From Cymbidium sinense (lineage: Eukaryota; Streptophyta; Magnoliopsida; Asparagales; Orchidaceae): a DNA stretch of 64,000 nt. The translations under genes and the position numbers were made by a program. The stretch lies in NCBI GenBank assembly GCA_021442155.1, contig CM038215.1, forward strand, positions 4,426,976-4,490,975, read 5' to 3'. Positions 11,599 through 23,021 of the stretch are shown one piece after another. The notes under the pieces are model-generated. The model was not told the origin of the DNA, did no database searches, and saw nothing but the letters and a program-made list of their open reading frames with translations. Each line of letters opens with the position of its first letter. The first letter of the stretch is position 1.

Positions 11599-11935
11599 TT
11601 GGGAAGATGTCACCATTCTCGACTTGTCAAAATTGATGCCAAGTTTAAGTGGGATGACAAGTGTGAGCATGCCTTTGAAGACATCAAGCATTACCTAATG
11701 ATGCCGTCAATTCTAGCATCCCTTATCTTAGGCAAGTCATTCATACTTTACACTGCTATATTAGACAACTCCCTTGGTGCTTTGTTGGCCCAAGCCAATG
11801 ACGAAAGGAAGGAAAATGCACTCTACTACCTCAGCCATAGTCTAATCCCTTCTGAGGCTAATTATCCACCTATTGAGAAGCATTGCCTAATTTTAATTTA
11901 TGCATTCCAAAAGCTATAACACTACAAGCTTCCTC
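11599..11935 (+). pseudogene. Element D: first (gypsy-type) RNase H remnant
   Basis: The open stretch 11599-11919 encodes KWDDKCEHAFEDIKHYL followed by LYTAILDNSLGALLAQ and ALYYLSHSL...ANYPPIEKHCL. These are the signature blocks of the RT-linked RNase H of Tat elements, which degrades the RNA strand during reverse transcription. It ends at a stop where the aligned copies continue, and the following connection region (11935-12160) is frame-shifted. Confidence 0.8.
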
Positions 11936-12159
11936 ATAAAGTTAACTTAATCTCTAGGATCAATTCACTATCGTATCTCATGATATGATTAATGCTATCT
12001 AGATGGTTGGCATGATGGTCCATGATCCTCTCACAATTTAACATTACCTTCGTACCACTCCGTGTGGTGAAAGGACAAGCACTAGCGGATTTCATAGCAA
12101 CACACCCACTTCCGAGACTTCTCTTAGTGATGATCTCCCTGATGAACAAATCATGAACA

Positions 12160-12620
12160 TAGGGGATACTAGCATTCACCACTGGGAGATGTACTTTGAT
12201 GGTGCGGCTTCCTCTCAAAGAGGAGAAGAGCCATAATCTACTATTCAAGGAAAGGAATGGGTTGGAATAGGTCACGTAACTCTAGACCATGATTTGATGA
12301 AATTCTCATGTCATATGTCCAATCCTTGCACCAACAATGAAGCTGAATATGAGGCTCTAATTGGTAGTCTAGAGTTACTTGTTACTCTACGCATCCAGAA
12401 CATTAACATTTTTAAGGATTCTCAACTAGTCATCAACCAAATCGCTAGGTTCTATAAAGTTATAAAGCCCAAGCTCCATCACTACCATAAGTACACCATG
12501 GAGTTGTTGGACCAAGTCTAAGAGGTTACCATTTATAAGATTCTTCTAGGAGAGAACATCATAGTGTATGCTTTATCCAAGCTTGCCAAGGATTTTGCAT
12601 GTTCGAACGATGAGTTTATA
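12160..12620 (+). pseudogene. Element D: second, archaeal-type RNase H (aRNH) remnant
   Basis: This is the extra RNase H that marks the Tat lineage. The block YFDGAAS near 12190 (first catalytic Asp), then SNPCTNNEAEYEALIGSLEL (12315-12375, catalytic Glu), KDSQLVINQI (near 12415) and ENIIVYALSKLA (near 12555) are visible. In the last block the expected Asp of the ADAL motif is Tyr, as in element A. The longest open stretch is 12294-12521. Frameshifts and stops separate the blocks. Confidence 0.8.
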
Positions 12621-12739
12621 TCAATAAAGGTCCAAAATAGAGATAAGTATTATCCCTTATTGATATTGAACTCATCAAAAATTACTCTCTTAAAGGGGAG
12701 GTTTTACCAAGAAGGATGAGAGGAGTAAGATTGGAGGTA

Positions 12740-13305
12740 ACCATTCATGGATTACTTAAATAAAGGCAAACTACCTCAAGAGAAGTCACAAGCCCATCAG
12801 ATGAAGCATAGAGCACTTTCTTATGTTGTTATGGATGGTGTCTTATACCACTGGTCTTTCGATCATATGTGGTTATGTTGTCTAGATAAACATGAAGCCC
12901 ATAAGATCATGACTGAGGTACACTCAAGATTATGTGGAGCCAACTAATCTGATCTGAAGATGAAAGCCAAGATCAAGAGACTAGGATACTATTGGCCCTC
13001 GATGATCAAAGATTGCATGGATATAGCTAGGTGATTCCACCAATGTCAAATACATGGTGTGGTCCTACACCAACCACCCAACAATCTACATCCTACATTG
13101 GCCTCATGGTCATTCGAGTGTTGGGGTACTGACATAGTGGGTCTAATTGATCCTCCATCTTGCAAGGGTCATCAATTCATCTTAGCTTCAACTAACTACT
13201 TTTCCAAATGGGCGAAGGAGATTCTACACAGAGAGGTCATGACTTAGCATATGTTCTAATTTTTTAGGAACTATATCGTGTATAGGTTCAAAGTACTTTG
13301 ACGAA
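12740..13305 (+). pseudogene. Element D: integrase N-terminal zinc finger and start of catalytic core, truncated
   Basis: Integrase inserts the cDNA into host DNA. The open stretch 12747-12947 contains the lead-in and the first His of the HHCC zinc finger (EVHSRLCGA), where the second His is changed to Asn. The CxxC pair is altered near 13035 (FHQCQ). The stretch 13059-13247 contains HQPPNNLHPTLASWSFECWG, then TDIVG with the first catalytic Asp. The core ends at about 13305 (VYRFKV..RI) before the second Asp and the Glu, where it joins the truncated LTR of element A. Confidence 0.8.
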
Positions 13306-14841
13306 TTGGGCTAGGTTAGGTCTAGTTGGTCAATTGTGGCTTTGGTCAAGTTCAACAAGTGATTTGGAATGAACTTGACCCATTAGTTTCAATCAATTTG
13401 GCTTAGATCAAGTTTTGACACATTTTGAATTTTTAGGTCAAGTTGGGTCAACTTGGGTCAAGTGGCCAATTAGGCTAGGTTAGGCTCAAATGTTGACTTG
13501 GTCAAGTTTAAACATTGATCATGAATGAGTTTTGATCAATGGTTTCAATCAATTTGGCCTATAGTGGATTTTGGCTATGTTGGGTATCATTTTGGCTAAG
13601 TGTTGACTTGGTCAAACCATAGGTTTGACTTGGTTTGACCCAATTTGACTGATTAATCATCTCATGATGATTATTGATCATGATAACAGGCTTAGATAGG
13701 CTTAATTCAATCCAATTTTGTTAGGAATAGAATTTGGCTCATAAGAGGTACGTTAGGTCATTTTGGGTCAAGTGAGCCTAAGTGTGTCAAATGGCTTTGT
13801 CAAAGCTTGATTTGAGTTTGATTTAACTTACATATGGACTTATGATTGAAATATAAATCCATTTGCAAGAGATTTGAAGTCAAATGGTTTTTGATTCATT
13901 TGACAATTTCAAGTTCAAAGGGAGAAGATGAGTTTGATTTGGGTTTGATTTTTGAATTGAGTTATGGTTAAGTGATTGAAGTTTTTATTTATATTTGGAT
14001 TCATGATGAAGGATTGATTGAATCATGAAGAAAAATCAAGAGTTTGGCTTGATTTGAAATTGATTTGGCTAAGTTCAAGAGTTTGACTTGAAAGGCTTAG
14101 GTTGAATTTGAGTTTGATTTTTGGAGTTGGTTTTGGTTGTTTGAATTTATATTTCATTTATATATGTGAATATAAATGAGAATATAAATGGGTTATGAGA
14201 AAATTTCATGAATTTGAAGTGATTTGAACTTGATTTGGGCTAAGTCCTTAAGAGGGAATCAAAGGGACTTGGGAAAGATTTTTAGAATTTGAATTTGATT
14301 TTGGAATTTAGTTTGATTGATTTAAATTTATATTTCATTTATATATGTGAATAAAAATGAGAATCTAAATGGGTTGTGAGAAAATTTCATGAATTTGAAG
14401 AGATTTGGATTTGATTTGGGCTAACTCCTTAAGAGGGAATCAAAGGACTTAGGAAATATTTTTAGAATTTCTATCATGGTCTTCAATCATTTGGAATTGA
14501 TCAAGGATTTCAATCATTTGGAATTGATTTTAGTTTGGAGGAATTCAATCAAGTTGGAATTTATTTAGGTTTAGAGAACATAAAGTAAGTTGGAATTGAT
14601 TTGAGTTTGACTTGAAGGGAGGAAGTGAGGAATGTGGTTCAAGCTATAGGGTAGGCAAATTTGCTAACACCCCTAAGGCATGACTTATTCCTATGACTAA
14701 CTCTTCTAAGTCTCTAGGGCTAGGTTGAGTGTCCACCTAATCACTAGATGTGTCTTAAGACTAAGGAGCTCTTAAAATCTAAGAGAAGTCCTATGTTAAA
14801 TATGGAGGGGTTGAGAGCTCATTCTAACAATTAGGTCAACA
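13306..14841 (-). mobile_element. Element A: truncated 3' LTR (U3-side 1.5 kb)
   Basis: Homologous to 41508-42729 of the full C LTR and to 7790-9398 of the solo LTR. It starts abruptly inside the GGTCAA/TTGACC field at the junction with element D integrase. It ends at ...AGGTCAACA (14841), the same terminus (minus strand TGTTGACC) seen at 9398 and 42729. A two-copy 175-180 bp repeat lies at about 14110-14460. The U5-side 5.8 kb of this LTR is absent. Confidence 0.75.
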
Positions 14842-17800
14842 AAGGGCGCCCAATAGGAGTGGTGTGACTGACAAGGAACACTGCATGTATTGGTGTTGAC
14901 CGAAATGATTAACAACACTGACAATCACAAGAAATAATAGAGAAAATATACACTTAGCTGAAGGTGTAGAAAGAATCCAAAGCTTAGTTCAATGGGACTC
15001 TACTCATGTCAAAGACATAAGAGAGAAAGGAGGAATCCACTAGGGATAGAGTATGTGAACCTTCCACTAGGGAAGCAATCATCCACAAGGGAATGAGAGG
15101 TTTGATTTGATTTGAGTCTCACTAGGGAAAGAAATTTGATTTGTTTAATTAAGTTTTGCTAGGGAAGAGGGTTAAATTTGTTGTTTATTTAATTGTGTTT
15201 GTTTTTGACTCCACTAGGGATGGAAAAGTGAACTCTCCACTAGGGAGGCAAGTTCAAGTCATCCACAAGGGAGGAAAGGATGTGAAATCAAATGAGGGAT
15301 TATAAATATTATCATTTCACTAAGGAGGAGCAAAAGATTAGATTCGGATTGATTGATTATTTTGTTTTGTTTATTTCATTTGATTTTTAGATTTTGGATT
15401 TTGAGATGGACCATGTTGGATCGCTCTGAGTTGGTGCCAAGGTGGCTGAAGCCTAACTCAGATTTATGAATCCAAAGGGGAAGTCTACTATACACATAGT
15501 AGGCCTAGCCAACCAATGGGATGCCTTTATGTATGCAGCAAATGTACTAGAAGAAAGCATATAGACTTACATTCTCCAAAGTAGACCGCATCGGGATAAT
15601 CTACTAGCAAGGCAATATCAACATAACCTAGTCGAATTGAGTGAATGTCATTGGGAGACTTAGATCGACTCAAAGATAGTCAAGATTGATTTTATTTTTT
15701 AGTTTATTTCTATGGGTCCCATCAGTTTGCGATGGACTACACTGAGTAGGGGCCATGGAGGTCTAGGCCTAACTCAGATTTACCAATCCAAAGGGAGTAG
15801 TCTACTAACCATAAGGTAGGACTATCCAACCAAGGGGGTACCTTTCGGTGTGCAATGGTCAAGTTAGAAAGAAAGTGCGGGGACTCATATTTTTCAAAAT
15901 AAAGAACCATTTGGGTGATTGTTTGCCTTGGACAACAAATCAACCCGACCTAAGGCTGACTTTTGAGTGAATGTCGCTGGGGGACTTAGATCAACTCGAA
16001 GATAGTCAAGATTGATTTCATTTTTTAGATTTGTTTTGATGGATTCTATTGGTTTGTGATGGATCACACTGAGATGGAGCTTATATCAGCCTAGGCCTAT
16101 CTCAGACTTACTGAACCAAAGGGAATAGCTTCCCGGATGATCGGAGAGCCATCTGAGCAAAGGAGTGCCTTTTGATTTGTAATGATCAATTCAAGGTAAG
16201 AAATCTCAGGGACTCACATCTTCCACTACAAAAGACCACTAGGGTGATCGGTTTCTTTTGGCGACAAATTGAACTCACCTGGGACGCCTGCCGCTTGTAA
16301 TAGTCATGCTAGAAGAATGCATCACATAATGTTCCAATGCAGAATGAAGGATAACTTTCTTGTGGAAAAATAGATTGAACCCAACCTAAGGGTGACTATG
16401 AAGTGAGTGCTCACTTGGGGACTCATCTCAACTCGTGCAATGCAATCTATTGGGAGTCACGACACTACCCTAATGATAGGATGCCTACTTAGGAAAAGGG
16501 GCCCTTTGGGGGCTTGAATTCCTAATCCATAAGAAAATTAAATTTTTTCATTAGTTTAGTTTGTTTTAACATGGACCTAGTTTGTTTGCGAGGGATCAAA
16601 CTGAGAAGGAGCTTATATCAGCCTAGACCTAACTCAGATTTATTGATCCAAGGGAGAATTTGCACATCTACTGAACAAATTTTCAAACCACAAGGGTGGC
16701 TACTAGGAAAGGGGGACTGTCCAATCTAAGAGTAACCCGGGTAATGTCTAAATGGGGTTGCAAAAGAAGTCATCCAAATATAGTGCCCACAGGGAGAGGG
16801 GTCGCTAAGGGTTTAATCCAAAACCTTCAAGAAAATGACATGGCTAGTCATATATAAAATTGATACTCAGTGTCCAACTCAAGGAGAAAGCTCTTAGATT
16901 CACATCTGCCAAGAGTGGTGTACTCACTGGGTTAGTCACTGTCAGCATAACGAACATCAACCAACCTAGCCCGCTTGTAACAGCCTAGAAGAAAGCTCGG
17001 GGACTCACATCTTCCTATAGTAAAACTAATGCTATGATAGTCTGTCTTCGGCTCGACAGGTGCCATCCGAGCTAGGGCGACTACTATGTGAATGCCATTG
17101 GAGGACTTATATCAACTCAAACATAGCCAAGAGGAAAGGAGCCTCTAGGGGACTTACCGTAAACCTCAAATATACTCGACCTAGTTAGTGCATGATGGCT
17201 AGTTCAAGAAGAAAGCACGGGACTCACATCTTCTTAAACAAAGTTAGCATGAGATAGCTTACTGACTGGACAGTGAAGCCTACCATACTAAGAAGGTGCT
17301 CATTGGTTTGCAATGGTCATGTTAGGAAAAAATTGCGGGGACTCACATCCTCCAAACAAGTGACCACTAGGGTGACATACTAGCGAGGTAGCATGTAGAT
17401 TCGACCTAGAGCAGCTAATGAGTGAGTCCCACAAGGGCTTGCTCCCACATAAAAATAGCATGAGATAAAAGATATGTGTTTATTTTTGGGCAAGTGTTAA
17501 AAGGAATAGGATGCCTCTTGGGTTCTCTTACACCTACCTAAACACATTGGGGATTTTGATGAAATGGTGCCATGGATGATGATTGGGAATTACTACTAAT
17601 AAAGGTTGTCACTCGGGTTCCCAACTAACTTAGCTGTGCTTATCAAAATAGGATGCCACTTGAGTTTTCTCACACCTATTCTAATAGCATCGAGAAATAT
17701 GGTTGATTGTGTTTGTGTTATGTTTGTGTTGTGAAAGAAGGATAGGATGCCGTTGGGGACTCTTACACCTACCCTAAACATGTAATGGCAGATTCGCAAG

Positions 17801-17909
17801 ACAAGCAAATAACACTTCTAAAGACGAGAAGATTTTGATGAAATGGAATTAGATTTTTGTTGATTGATAGAATTATTTTCAAAAAATGATTTTTATGGAT
17901 AATATTTCT
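14842..17909 (-). other. Element A: 3' non-coding region between pol and 3' LTR, with diverged tandem repeats
   Basis: About 3.1 kb lies between the LTR terminus and the pol stop at 17910, with no sustained reading frame. Three repeat families are visible. First, a block starting TGGACC..TTGG..TTGCGATGGA and running into CCTAACTCAGATTTA...CCAAAGGG, at about 15405, 15712, 16040 and 16570. Second, GGGGACTCACATCTTCC at about 15880, 16208, 16890, 16995, 17220 and 17338. Third, GGATGCC...TCTTACACCTACCCTAA at about 17508, 17648 and 17743. The same order is kept in C (42730-45227). Long 3' non-coding regions are known for Tat elements; a function is not established here. Confidence 0.7.
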
Positions 17910-18160
17910 TCATATAGAGCCCATTAATTGGAAGCATTGGGTATTTCACCTTATAATCAATAAGCTGACAAGATCCTCCTTGATAGGCCTTCTCTATGAC
18001 ATAGGGGCCTTCCTAAGTGGGTTCAAACTTGCCTCCCATCATTTGATGGGCAAAAATTGGTCTTCTTAGGACTAACACAAGTTCTCTTACTTGGAAAGAA
18101 CTAGGGTGAACCAACTTATTGTGATCTTGAATCATTTTTTTGTCAACCGGTTCTATGCCC
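17910..18160 (-). pseudogene. Element A: integrase C-terminal end
   Basis: On the minus strand this encodes the end of the pol polyprotein, matching the better preserved copies at 45228-45443 (C) and 51655-51858 (B). Visible blocks are GELVLVLRRPI.A, KFEPT..GPYVIEKAYQ and the terminal CFQLMGSI followed by a TGA stop whose complement is at 17910-17912. The GPYV block is the common C-terminal integrase motif that binds DNA. Stops interrupt it in this copy. Confidence 0.75.
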
Positions 18161-18299
18161 ATAGGCGACACTCCTTCAAACTTTTGAGCTCTTCTAACAA
18201 CTTTGCATTCTACTCAGAGTAATCTTGTTACACAATGTTATCCTTAGTGATGGGAGTTGAACTTCTAGAACGGCTTTGACCCATACACTAAAGAAAATG

Positions 18300-19060
18300 G
18301 GGTAGATTGAGTTGGAGTCAGGTATGTGGTGCGGTAAGCCCATAAGGCTTCAACCAACTACTCATTCCACGCTGCTTGTTGTCATCAAGAGTCTTCTTTA
18401 GTATTTGGATGAGAGTTTTGTTAAATGCTTCTACTAAACCATTTGCACTGGGGTAGTAGATGGTGGAGTATCTCCAATCTATACCATGTATTCTGGTGAA
18501 GTTGTTGATCTTGGTGCTTTTGAGTGTAGTACCATTATCAAATATAATTTGTTGAGGCACCCCAAACCTATATATGATATGGTTCTTGAAAAATTGAAGC
18601 ACATACTGAGTTATGACCTCTTTGAGTGAGATTCTCTGCCCGGAAAAGTAGTCGATGGTAGATGAACGATGCCTCTTGGAAGGAGGAGGATCGATAGGAC
18701 CTACAATGTCAGTACCCCAACACTCGAATTGCCATGAAGCCAAGGTAGGGTGTAGAATATTGGGCGGTTGGTGAAGGACCACATCGTGTACCTGACATTG
18801 ATGACATCTCCTAGCTACATCCATGTAGTCTATAATCATCAAAGGCCGGTATTATCCTAGTCTCTTGATATTCATCTTCATCTTCAGACCAGATTGATGC
18901 ACTCCGCATAGACCTAAATGTACCTCAGTCATAAAACCACATGCTTCATATTTGTCTAAATAATGTAACCACATTTGGTCAAAGGACCATCGATATAGGA
19001 TGCCATCAACGAGAGCATAAGTGAGAGGTCTTTGTTTCACCTAATGGGCTTGTGACTTCT
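18300..19060 (-). pseudogene. Element A: integrase zinc finger and catalytic core
   Basis: Two open stretches (18852-19040, then 18318-18842) together hold most of the integrase. The HHCC finger is seen as EVHLGLCGVHQSG and RRCHQCQVHD, the first catalytic Asp in FECWGTDIVGPID, the second in QIIFDNGT, and the Glu in NGLVEAFNKTL; all three DDE residues are present. The residue between IGPID...HRSS and the second strand is shortened relative to other copies (CGWFILVATDYFSK in C). A stop separates the finger's two halves (near 18850). It has decayed, but it is the best integrase copy in the window. Confidence 0.85.
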
Positions 19061-19084
19061 CTCGAGGTAGTTTGCTAGTGTTCA

Positions 19085-19690
19085 AATAGTCTATGACAGT
19101 TGCCTCCAATCCAGCTCCTCATCCTTTTTGGCAATGACAACCTCCCATTCAAGAAAAAGTCTCTCGATGAGTTCAGCATTAATAAGGGATAGAACTTGTC
19201 TATTTTGGACCCTAACTGGAATGGTCTCATCTTCTGGACATGCCAATTCTTTAGCAAGTTTTTCCAAAGCATATGCTATTGTGTTATCTACTCGGGGAAC
19301 CTTGTAGATGGTGACTTCAGGGATTTGGGCCAACAACTTCATGGTATACTCGTGGTAATGATGAAGCTTGAGTTTGAGAACTTTGTAGGACCCCACAATT
19401 TGATTGATAACTAACATAGAATCCCCACAGATGTTGATGCTCTTAACACTGACTGTGATGGCTAACTCCAGACCAGTAATCAAAGTCTCATACTCAGTTT
19501 CATTGTTGGTGTAGGGGTTAGAAAGATAGTATGAGAATCTCATCACATCACAGTCTGGAGTAAGGAGGACTATTCCAACCCTTACTTTTCCTGGAAGAGT
19601 AGATCATGGTATTTCTCCTTTATGAAAAGAAGCTGCACCATCAAAATACATCTCCTATTGGTAGTTGTCAACCTCCCCTAAGTTCATGAT
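19085..19690 (-). pseudogene. Element A: archaeal-type RNase H (aRNH)
   Basis: The stretch 19091-19546 is open and encodes MRFSYYLSNPYTNNETEYET (catalytic Glu), ICGDSMLVINQI (catalytic Asp) and VDNTIAYALEKLAKELA. The preceding YFDGAAS (first Asp) lies near 19640, separated by a stop and frame change. The last catalytic Asp, expected in the ADAL block, is Tyr (GAT to TAT), while B and C keep Asp. The tail (19075-19272, frame-shifted) leads into integrase. This domain distinguishes Tat elements from other Ty3/gypsy lineages. Confidence 0.85.
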
Positions 19691-20260
19691 TTGTTCATCA
19701 GGGAGATCATCACTATGCAGACAATCAGCAGGAATTGAGTGTGCTGCTAAGAAATTCACTAGCGCTTGTCCTTTTACCACACGAAGGGGTACAAATGTGA
19801 TATGAAATTGCAAGAGGATCATGAACCATCATGCCAAATGTCTGGATAGCGTTGGTTGTGTCATGAGATACTGCATTGGATTGGTTATGGAAATTAAGTT
19901 CACCTTATGAGAAAGAATACCGTGGCATAGCTTTTGGGAAGCAAAGATCAAAGCCAGGCAATGTTTCTCAATATGTGGGTAGTTTGCTTCAACAGGAATC
20001 AAACGATAGCTGAGGTAGTAGAGAGCACTCTCCTTCCCTTCATCATTGGCTTAGACCAACAAAGCACTGAGAGAGTCATCCAATGCAGCAGTGTAGAAGA
20101 TGAGTGGCCTACCCGCTATAGGGGCTGTTAGAATGGTGGCTTCACCAAATACTGATTGATATCTTCAAAGACATACTAGCACTTATCATCCCACTTGAAC
20201 TTAGCATCCTTTTTTGATAAGTACTGAAATGGCTTGCATCTCCCTGATAGGTTGCAGATA
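19690..20260 (-). pseudogene. Element A: RT-linked RNase H and connection region
   Basis: Minus-strand reading gives the blocks KWDDKC (near 20195), LIFYTAALDDSLSALLV (near 20080), ESALYYLSYRLIPVEANYP (near 20010), then QYLMTQPTLSRHLAWW and FVPLRVVKGQALVNFLAAHS (near 19770), ending DLPDEQIMNLGEVDN. This is the normal order for a Tat element. Stops occur but the alignment is continuous with C (46993-47560) and B (53430-53970). Confidence 0.8.
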
Positions 20261-21245
20261 AAGCATCTCAAATATGCCAACCATCCTTGGAATGATCTGA
20301 GTTGAGTTAAATTCTTAGAAGGTGGCATTTCTAGGATTGCTTTGATCTTTTTAAGATCTATCTCTATTCCCTAGTGTCATAGGAAAAACCTAAGGAATTT
20401 CCTTGAAGTTACTCTGAATGCACACTTCAGGTGATTCATCTTGAGGTTATATTATCTTAATCATTCAAAAACTACTCTCAAGTTAAAGAGATGGTCGTCC
20501 TTTTCTCTACTCTTGACTACTAGATTGTCAACGTAGCACTCAACATGATGATGGATGAGTTCGTTGAAGATCTAAGTCATGCCTTGTTGGTATGTAGCAC
20601 AAGCATTTTTAAGGCTGAAAGGCATGACCTTATAACAAAAGGTTATGATCAGGGTTCAAAAAGCGGTGTTTCTTGCATCTTCAAGAGACATCTTGATTTG
20701 GTTGTAGCCAAATGATCCATCCATAAAAGGCAACACTACATGAAATGAGGCAATGTCCACCATTAATTCTAATATAGGAAGAAGAAAACTCATCCTTAGG
20801 ACATGCCTTATTTAAGTCCTTGAAATCGAGGCATATGCAAATTTGGCCATTCTTTTTCTTAACTGGTTTGAGACTAGCTAACCAGGTAGGATACTTTTCT
20901 TTCCTAATGAAACTAGCATCAATCAGTTTCTTGACTTCAGAAATGACCTGTTGTTCGATTTCTAATCACATGCATCTAGGAGCTTGCTTGATAGGGTTAG
21001 CGCTAGGATCTATTGCTAATTTATGGATTACTCTCTTAGAAGATAATTCAGGCATTTCTTCATAACTCCATGCAAAGCAGTCCTTAAACTTAGTCAATAG
21101 CCTACCTAAGTCATTTGTTTCTTCTTCATTCAGTAACGAACTCTTGTACGTCGGGCGTGAATTTTCTTCTATCTTGGGATTGATTTCTTTAAGCTTGTCT
21201 ATTGTTGAATGGATTTCTTCTTCAAATTTTGGAGGTGCATTCTTG
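20260..21245 (-). pseudogene. Element A: reverse transcriptase
   Basis: Degenerate minus-strand RT. The lead-in FKDCFAWSYEEMPELS lies near 21050-21090, motif A FMDGSFGYNQI near 20700-20740, and the active-site box reads VECYVDNLVVKS near 20515-20545. The second Asp of YVDD is Asn here, so this copy could not polymerise even if the frames were open. The complementary open stretch 20820-21065 on + is a shadow. Interrupted by several stops. Confidence 0.8.
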
Positions 21246-21247
21246 AT

Positions 21248-21637
21248 TTAAAGATCATCTGGATCATTTGAGATTTCTAAACACACATCCTCATAAGAGT
21301 TGGTGTTGTGTGAAAAGAACCTATCAGGCTCCAAATGATTGGTGACAACTAAGCTATAATCATCATCATTGACTGTACCCACTGTACTGAATCCTAATAA
21401 TGCTCTTGATTGTGCTTCCCTGCCTATATTATTTCGTAGCTTCTCAAAATACTCTAACTTGTGCCTAGACCATGTTTGAGGAACCAAACCTTTTTGTATA
21501 AGATTATGAACAGAAGGCGAGTAAAAGTCAAATAGTAATTCCATTAATTCTTTAAATGAATCTTCCTTAAGTTCTACATCAACTTCAGGACTTGTTGATG
21601 ATAATACCCAAAAGAATCTATTCAGCTTTGCATCCAT
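21248..21637 (-). pseudogene. Element A: protease-RT linker (129-codon open stretch)
   Basis: This is the longest open part of the linker between protease and RT. It starts MDAKLNRFFWVLSSTSPEVD and includes GLVPQTWSRHKLEYFEKL and NDDDYSLVVTNHLEPDRFF, then an acidic end (YEDVCLEISNDPDDL). Equivalent broken versions are at 48590-48990 (C), 55000-55400 (B) and 10150-10620 (D). I do not recognise a named domain. It is part of the pol polyprotein and probably structural. Confidence 0.65.
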
Positions 21638-21639
21638 GG

Positions 21640-22780
21640 AAGACTTAGGGGCTTCCTTAACTACTAAACCTTTAACTTTTTGAGATGAAAGTGATGTTAG
21701 AGCTAGGTTCCCAACTACTGCCTAATAGTCTCACATAATCCTAATTTGAACACTTTGCTTTGTTTGGAGGCTTGGTCTTCATCACTGTCTGGATTGAAAT
21801 TCACCTCCAATGGAACCCACTGAGAGGGGTTGGCTGGTATGCTAATCACATTATACTTATCCTCTGAGCTAGATTCAAAGTCTATGAATAGTAGGGTACT
21901 CCCACTAGAATATAACCCTGTTGGTGATGGCCAACCCGGGGGTCTTCCACCTCACACTACTTAGTGGAGGTTGAGTCATCCTACATGTCCATATGATGGA
22001 ATGGTGTGGGTGGAATGTGATATGTGGCTCTATTTCTTCTTCAATTCCCCTTTCTTGTTCACTTGGATTTTCATTTTTCTTTTATTTTTCTTTCGCTCTT
22101 TCTTTTTCTTCATTTTTTTCTTTTGAATTTGAATTTGGTCCAAGTTTTCAAGAAAGGGTTTTTTGAGGAAGATTGTAGGTCGCATCCTCATAAATCTCAG
22201 CCTCTCTAATTGAAAATGGGTTTTTGTCACCTTACATAGTATTCAATCCCATCCTTTCTGAACTTGATGCATTAATGGAGGGAGGATGGAATCATCTTAT
22301 TCTGATGTATCCAAGGTCTACTAAGCAAAGCAATGAATGAAGTATTCAAATCAATTATGTAAAACTTTACTTCAGTCTTTCAGTCACCTATCCCCAACGG
22401 TAATACTATGGATCCTAAAGCCCACTTGCTTTGTCCATTAAATCCACTCAACATCATCCCATCTCCTCAGAGTGTAGAGATGTTGATCCTCAAATAGCCA
22501 AGGGTCTTTAGACTCATAATGTTTATCGATGCATCTGGATTGATGAGAACTCTGGCAAGTCTGAATCAGCCCATGTCGATTGTGATGTAGAGGGGACGGT
22601 TGTGCTCCATATCCCCCAAAAGAAGGTCTTCATCTATGAAAGTGATCCCCTGGGCTTCTTTTGTGTAATGTTCCTCCTCACTAATAGAGGTCAGCTGAGC
22701 TAAGCATATCTCGAGATCAAGGAGAGCCTTGATTAACGATTCCCTTATCTCTTTAGATTAGACAAAGGCATCGTATATGC
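21640..22780 (-). pseudogene. Element A: aspartic protease region with lysine-rich tract
   Basis: The protease that would cut the Gag-Pol polyprotein. On the minus strand the active-site segment reads VLINPDASINIMSLKTLGYL (about 22485-22545). The catalytic Asp of the usual D-(S/T)-G-A is Asn and the Gly is Asp, so it is inactive. Upstream lies HYTKEAQGITFIDEDLLLGD and downstream LLSRPWIHQNKMIPSSLH (near 22290-22340), closing the fold. A lysine-rich tract (22030-22130) and a poorly kept spacer follow. There are several in-frame stops. Confidence 0.75.
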
Positions 22781-23021
22781 TTAGCTTAGATGACAACTTT
22801 CTTATAAGAGAGAGGACATTGTAGTCCACCTTGGGCTGATCCTCCACAAGCATATCCAAGGGTGGAATATTTTATGGAGGGGCTTCTTGATCCTCTAAAC
22901 CAATGACTTATTTTCCTCTATCTTGAGGTGCTTCCCTAGGAGATAGAACCTTGCCACTATGGAGGTTGACCTCGGTGATATATTGTGGCTGGGTAATGGA
23001 AGGTTCTACCTGCACATCAGG

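Noticed and set aside
22024..22230. Overlapping hydrophobic (+) and lysine-rich (-) frames as a membrane peptide or nuclear signal gene
   Set aside because: Both come from the purine/pyrimidine tract between protease and RT; only the minus direction is element sense, and there it is part of pol.
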